Shown one piece after another: positions 5,836 through 9,147 of a stretch of DNA of 9,147 nucleotides. This stretch comes from Elusimicrobiota bacterium. GTDB lineage: Bacteria > Elusimicrobiota > Elusimicrobia > UBA1565. The notes beneath the pieces were generated by a model. That model ran no database searches, was not told the origin of the DNA, and was given only the letters and a program-made list of their open reading frames with translations. A program made the position numbers and the translations under genes. Location of the stretch: the NCBI GenBank assembly GCA_003450735.1, contig DMEZ01000050.1, positions 26,711-35,857 of the forward strand, in the 5' to 3' direction. How positions within the stretch are numbered: the first letter of the stretch is position 1; each line of letters begins with the position of its first letter.

Positions 5836-7119
5836 ATGCAGAAGATCTATTACCCTGAAGACCGCATCCCCTTCCTCCAGCTCGTCCCCATGGGCCTTCA
5901 GCACGTGGTGGCCATGTTCGGGGCCACGGTACTGGCCCCCATCCTCATGGGCTTCGACCCCCAGGTGGCCCTGTTCTTCTCAGGCGTCGGCACGCTCATC
6001 TTCGTCTTCGCGACGGCCTTCAAGGTGCCCAGCTACCTCGGCTCGAGCTTCGCCTTCATCGGCCCCGTCCTCGCGGTGACCGGCAAGGATGCCTCGCGCA
6101 TCCCGGAGGCCCTCTGCGGCATCGCGGCCGCCGCCGTCCTCTACGCGCTGGCCGCCGCCTACACGATGCGCCAAGGGCCCGGCTGGATCGACCGCCTGAT
6201 GCCTCCCGTCGTCACCGGGACGGTCGTCGCCATCATCGGCCTCAATCTCGCCTCTTCGGCGGTCGCGAACGCCGTCAACACCGAGTTCGCCATCCGCGGG
6301 ACGACCGACCTGCTCAAGCTCGCCGTCTCCACCGGGACCTTCCTGACCGCGGCGCTCGTCTCCATCTACCTGCGGGGCTTTTTGCGCCTCCTGCCCATCC
6401 TCACCGGCGTGGTCGCGGGCTGCGTTCTCGCGGCCTTCCTCGGCCTGCTCGATCCCTCGGCCGTGGAGGCCGTCAAGAGCGCCGCCTGGGTGGGCTTGCC
6501 GCCCTTCCAGACGCCGCGCTGGGACTTCGGCGCCGTGCTCGCCATCGCCCCCATCGCCATCGTCCTCCTGGCCGAGAACAAGGGGCACATCGCGGCCATC
6601 TCGGGCTGCATGGGGCGCGACCTGAACCCGCACCTCGGGCGCGCCTACCTGGGCGACGCGCTCGCGACCTTCGTCTCCGCCATGGGCGGCGGGACGCCGC
6701 AGACCACCTACGCCGAGAACATGGGGGTCATGGCCATCACCCGCGTGTTCAGCACCTGGAACTTCGTCATGGCGGCGTGCATCGCCCTCCTGCTCGGGCT
6801 CTGCCCCAAGTTCGGCGCCCTCATCCTCTGCATCCCCGCTCCGGTCCTAGGGGGCGTCACGCTCATCCTCTACGGCCTCATCGCGCTGATGGGGGTGCGC
6901 ATCTGGATCGACGCGAAGGTGGATTTCTGCGACCACCGGAACATGGTCGTCGCCGGCTCCTCCATCATCGCCGCCACCGGCCTGGGGCTCAAGGGCCTCA
7001 CCGTGGCCGGGGTCAACATCGCGGGCATCGCCTTGGGGACCCTGCTCGCCCTCGTCGTCAACCTCGCCCTCTCGCTCGGCGCACCGGCCGACCGCCAGGA
7101 CAAGAAGACCTGCGCCTAG
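5836..7119 (+). CDS. NCS2 family nucleobase permease (uracil/xanthine type)
   Basis: A 427-residue polytopic inner-membrane protein, normal length for UraA/RutG-type NCS2 proton symporters. Family marks: the Q-H motif of TM1 (G-L-Q-H-V-V-A-M-F-G-A-T, 20-31); A-E247-N-K-G-H251 in TM8, equivalent to the substrate-binding Glu and the conserved His of UraA; and G-G-G-T-P-Q-T-T-Y-A-E294-N-x-G-V in TM10, with the second substrate-binding Glu. The usual P-N-T-T-Y-G-E-N appears as P-Q-T-T-Y-A-E-N, a mild variation. Pyrimidine (uracil) transport is favoured by the UraA-like pattern, but xanthine cannot be excluded. ATG at 5836 has GAGG with a 5-base spacer. A TTG one codon earlier is less likely. The stop is 9 bases before the amino acid permease ATG, so the two are probably one transcript. 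Confidence 0.95.
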   Translation: MQKIYYPEDRIPFLQLVPMGLQHVVAMFGATVLAPILMGFDPQVALFFSGVGTLIFVFATAFKVPSYLGSSFAFIGPVLAVTGKDASRIPEALCGIAAAAVLYALAAAYTMRQGPGWIDRLMPPVVTGTVVAIIGLNLASSAVANAVNTEFAIRGTTDLLKLAVSTGTFLTAALVSIYLRGFLRLLPILTGVVAGCVLAAFLGLLDPSAVEAVKSAAWVGLPPFQTPRWDFGAVLAIAPIAIVLLAENKGHIAAISGCMGRDLNPHLGRAYLGDALATFVSAMGGGTPQTTYAENMGVMAITRVFSTWNFVMAACIALLLGLCPKFGALILCIPAPVLGGVTLILYGLIALMGVRIWIDAKVDFCDHRNMVVAGSSIIAATGLGLKGLTVAGVNIAGIALGTLLALVVNLALSLGAPADRQDKKTCA

Positions 7120-7128
7120 CGGAGGACC

Positions 7129-8619
7129 ATGGCCTTCGACCTCTCGATGTTCCGCACCAAGTCGGTGGACGCCCTCCTGAAGGACTCCCAGGAGGGCTCG
7201 CACAAGCTCCACCGCGTCCTCGGCCCCATCGACGTCACCATGATCGGCATCGGGGCCATCATCGGCGCGGGCATCTTCGCCATGATCGGCGAGGCCGCGG
7301 TCGGCGCCTCGAGCGGCTACCCGGCCGGGCCGGCCCTCATCCTCTCCTTCCTCATCACCTCCATCGCCTGCGGCTTCACCGCCCTCTGCTACGCGGAGCT
7401 CGCGGCCATGGTGCCCATCTCGGGCAGCGCCTACACCTACGCCTACGCCACGATGGGCGAGCTCGTGGCCTGGATCATCGGCTGGGACCTCATCATCGAG
7501 TACGCCATCGGCAACGTGGCGGTGGCCATCTCGTGGTCGGGCTACTTCAACGACTTCCTCAAGACCCTCACCGGCCTGGAGATCCCCTTCTGGCTCAGGA
7601 CCGACTACCGCACCTTCGTCCAGAGAGGCTTCGAGCTCGCTTCGGCGCCTCACCTGCTGGGCTTCCCCGTGGTCTTCAACCTGCCCGCCGTGGCCATCGT
7701 GGCCTTCCTGACGGTCATCCTCGTCATCGGGGTCAAGGAGAGCAGCCGCTTCAACGACGTCATGGTCGCCTTCAAGCTGGCGATCCTCGCGCTCTTCATC
7801 GGCGTGGGCTTCTACTACTTCAAGATCGAGAACTGGACGCCCTTCGCGCCCGGCGGCTGGAAGGGGGTGCAGGTGGGCGCCGCCACGGTGTTCTTCGCCT
7901 ACATCGGCTTCGACGCCGTCTCGACCGTGGCCGAGGAGACGAAAGACCCCAAGCGCGACATGCCGCTGGGCATCCTCGGCTCCCTGGCCGTCTGCACGGT
8001 GCTCTACATCCTCGTCACCATCGCCCTGACCGGCATGATGCCTTTCGGGGAGCTGCGCAACAAGATCACCGAACCGCTGGTGGCCGGCCTCGAGTACAAC
8101 CACGCCAGCCGCTGGATCGTGGGACTGGTCTCCTTCGGCGCGGTCGTAGCCAACACGGCGGTGCTCCTCGTCTTCCAGATGGGCCAGCCCCGCATCTTCT
8201 TCGCCATGAGCCGCGACGGCCTCCTGCCGCAGTACTTCGCGCGGGTGCACCCGCGCTTCAAGACCCCGCACGTCACCACGATCTGGACGGGCGTGGCGGT
8301 CGCGGTGCTCGCGGCGTTCTGCAACCTCGATGAGATGGCCAACCTCTGCAACATCGGAACCCTCTTCGCCTTCGTGCTGGTCTGCGTCGGGGTCATCATC
8401 CTGCGGGTCAAGGACCCCGACCGCCCGCGCCCCTTCAAAGTCCCCTTCGGCGTCCTGTTCCCCGTCCTCGGCATCCTGTTCTGTCTGTTCTTGATGCTGG
8501 GGCTGGGCTGGGTGACCTGGCTGCGCTTCAAGCTCTGGCTGCTGGCGGGGCTCATCATCTACGTTTTGTACGGGAACAAGCACAGCCGCCTGCGGGCGGC
8601 CTCGGGAGGCTCTCGATGA
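7129..8619 (+). CDS. APC family amino acid permease (cationic amino acid transporter type)
   Basis: A 496-residue membrane transporter of the APC superfamily, CAT-like (YhdG/YfnA-type) branch. TM1 carries the unwound substrate loop G-I-G-A-I-I-G-A-G-I-F (40-50). TM3 has C-Y-A-E-L-A-A-M-V-P-I-S-G-S-A-Y (87-102). TM6 and the following loop read F-F-A-Y-I-G-F-D-A-V-S-T-V-A-E-E-T-K-D-P (255-274), the most typical CAT signature. The R-x-F-F-A-M-S-R-D-G-L-L-P segment (355-367) is also standard. I count about 12-14 membrane helices by eye. The substrate is an amino acid taken up in symport or exchange, but which one cannot be read from the sequence. The strong GGAGGA begins 8 bases before the ATG. 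The 3' end overlaps gnd by 4 bases (ATGA), and the permease before it ends 9 bases upstream. Confidence 0.95.
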   Translation: MAFDLSMFRTKSVDALLKDSQEGSHKLHRVLGPIDVTMIGIGAIIGAGIFAMIGEAAVGASSGYPAGPALILSFLITSIACGFTALCYAELAAMVPISGSAYTYAYATMGELVAWIIGWDLIIEYAIGNVAVAISWSGYFNDFLKTLTGLEIPFWLRTDYRTFVQRGFELASAPHLLGFPVVFNLPAVAIVAFLTVILVIGVKESSRFNDVMVAFKLAILALFIGVGFYYFKIENWTPFAPGGWKGVQVGAATVFFAYIGFDAVSTVAEETKDPKRDMPLGILGSLAVCTVLYILVTIALTGMMPFGELRNKITEPLVAGLEYNHASRWIVGLVSFGAVVANTAVLLVFQMGQPRIFFAMSRDGLLPQYFARVHPRFKTPHVTTIWTGVAVAVLAAFCNLDEMANLCNIGTLFAFVLVCVGVIILRVKDPDRPRPFKVPFGVLFPVLGILFCLFLMLGLGWVTWLRFKLWLLAGLIIYVLYGNKHSRLRAASGGSR

Positions 8620-9147
8620 AGCTCGCCATGGTCGGATTGGGCCGCATGGGGTTCAACATGACGCTGCGCCTGCTCAAGGGCGGGCACCGGGTGGTCGCCT
8701 GCAACCGCTCGCCGGAGCCGGTGCGCAGGGCCGTGAAGGCCGGGGCCCTCGGCGCCGCGACCCTGGAAGAGGCCGTCTCCAAGCTCGCGAAGCCCCGCGT
8801 CGTCTGGCTGATGCTGCCGGCCGGCGCCCCCGTGCAAGCGGCCGTGCTGACGCTCTCCAACCTGCTCGAGCCCGGGGACGTGGTCGTGGACGGCGGCAAC
8901 TCGCGCTTCAGCGACGCGGCCGGGCACCGCCTCGAGTTCTCCAAGCGCGGCGTCGCCTTCCTGGACGCGGGCGTCAGCGGCGGGGTGTGGGGCCTCAAGA
9001 ACGGCTACTGCCTGATGGTCGGCGGAGAGCCCAAGGCCTTCAGGAAGATCGAGCCGGCGCTCCGGACGCTCGCCCCCAAGGACGGCTACGCCCTCGTGGG
9101 GCCCAGCGGAGCGGGGCACTACTCGAAGATGGTGCACAACGGCATCG
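8616..9147 (+). CDS. gnd: 6-phosphogluconate dehydrogenase, short form, 5' part (runs off the right edge)
   Basis: The first 177 codons are present. The enzyme oxidatively decarboxylates 6-phosphogluconate to ribulose 5-phosphate in the cytoplasm (oxidative pentose phosphate pathway). Visible motifs: nucleotide-binding G7-L-G9-x-x-G12; N30-R-S32 at the cofactor-specificity position, similar to the N-R-T of NADP+ enzymes; D-G-G-N-S at 92-96; D-A-G-V-S-G-G at 117-123 followed by V-W-G-L; and G-H-Y-S-K171-M-V-H-N-G-I, with K171 the catalytic lysine. The catalytic Glu would lie just past the edge. V-W-G and G-Y-C-L-M-V-G-G point to the short (about 300 aa) bacterial form rather than the 470 aa form. 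ATG at 8616 overlaps the permease stop (ATGA), with GGGAGG 6 bases upstream. NADP+ versus NAD+ preference is an inference. Confidence 0.93.
   Translation, partial: MKLAMVGLGRMGFNMTLRLLKGGHRVVACNRSPEPVRRAVKAGALGAATLEEAVSKLAKPRVVWLMLPAGAPVQAAVLTLSNLLEPGDVVVDGGNSRFSDAAGHRLEFSKRGVAFLDAGVSGGVWGLKNGYCLMVGGEPKAFRKIEPALRTLAPKDGYALVGPSGAGHYSKMVHNGI

Noticed and set aside
6777..8333. A 518-residue plus-strand open frame across the permease genes
   Set aside because: Arg/Pro/His-rich out-of-frame shadow spanning the junction of two recognisable transporter genes.
6847..8583. A 578-residue open frame on the minus strand opposite the two permeases
   Set aside because: It mirrors two unmistakable transporter genes on the plus strand. 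Its product is an Asp/Glu/His/Gly/Arg-rich low-complexity sequence typical of antisense reading of GC-rich membrane-protein genes.
8559..9137. Long minus-strand frame opposite gnd
   Set aside because: The plus strand encodes clear 6-phosphogluconate dehydrogenase motifs across the same interval.

Overview
The window is a GC-rich, tightly packed bacterial segment. Nearly all bases are coding, third codon positions are mostly G or C, and many gene junctions are ATGA-type overlaps. No gap exceeds 300 bases. I see no tRNA, rRNA, CRISPR array, insertion sequence, attachment site or convincing terminator. The taxon cannot be fixed from the sequence. A lineage such as Elusimicrobiota or a deltaproteobacterial/myxobacterial relative is only a guess, based on the PqqD plus B12-radical-SAM pairing, the free-standing coiled-coil proteins and the base composition.

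The minus-strand block (1-3986) is seven genes transcribed leftward from a compact divergent promoter region near 3990-4060. In order they are two long coiled-coil proteins (406 and 242 aa, ATGA overlap), a membrane-anchored beta-propeller-like protein with five blade-like repeats, a receiver-only response regulator, a small membrane-anchored zinc-ribbon protein, a PqqD-family protein, and the first 30 residues of a probable B12-binding radical SAM protein cut by the window edge. A second candidate promoter lies just before the response regulator, so this may be two stacked operons. No gene here has a function I can name with certainty as a system. This block is the least explained part of the window.

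The plus-strand block (about 4065-9147) starts with a class A beta-lactamase-fold serine hydrolase that has no visible signal peptide. It is translationally coupled to a membrane-anchored alpha/beta hydrolase with a complete Ser-Asp-His triad. A candidate promoter at the end of that gene then leads into an NCS2 uracil/xanthine-type permease, an APC-family amino acid permease of the cationic amino acid transporter type, and the 5' part of a short-form 6-phosphogluconate dehydrogenase (gnd), which runs off the right edge. These are recognisable housekeeping or uptake functions: nucleobase uptake, amino acid uptake and the oxidative pentose phosphate pathway.

Start sites were re-chosen at several genes (ATG at 732, 2769, 3986, 4065, 4877 and 5836) using overlap geometry, Shine-Dalgarno matches and codon use.
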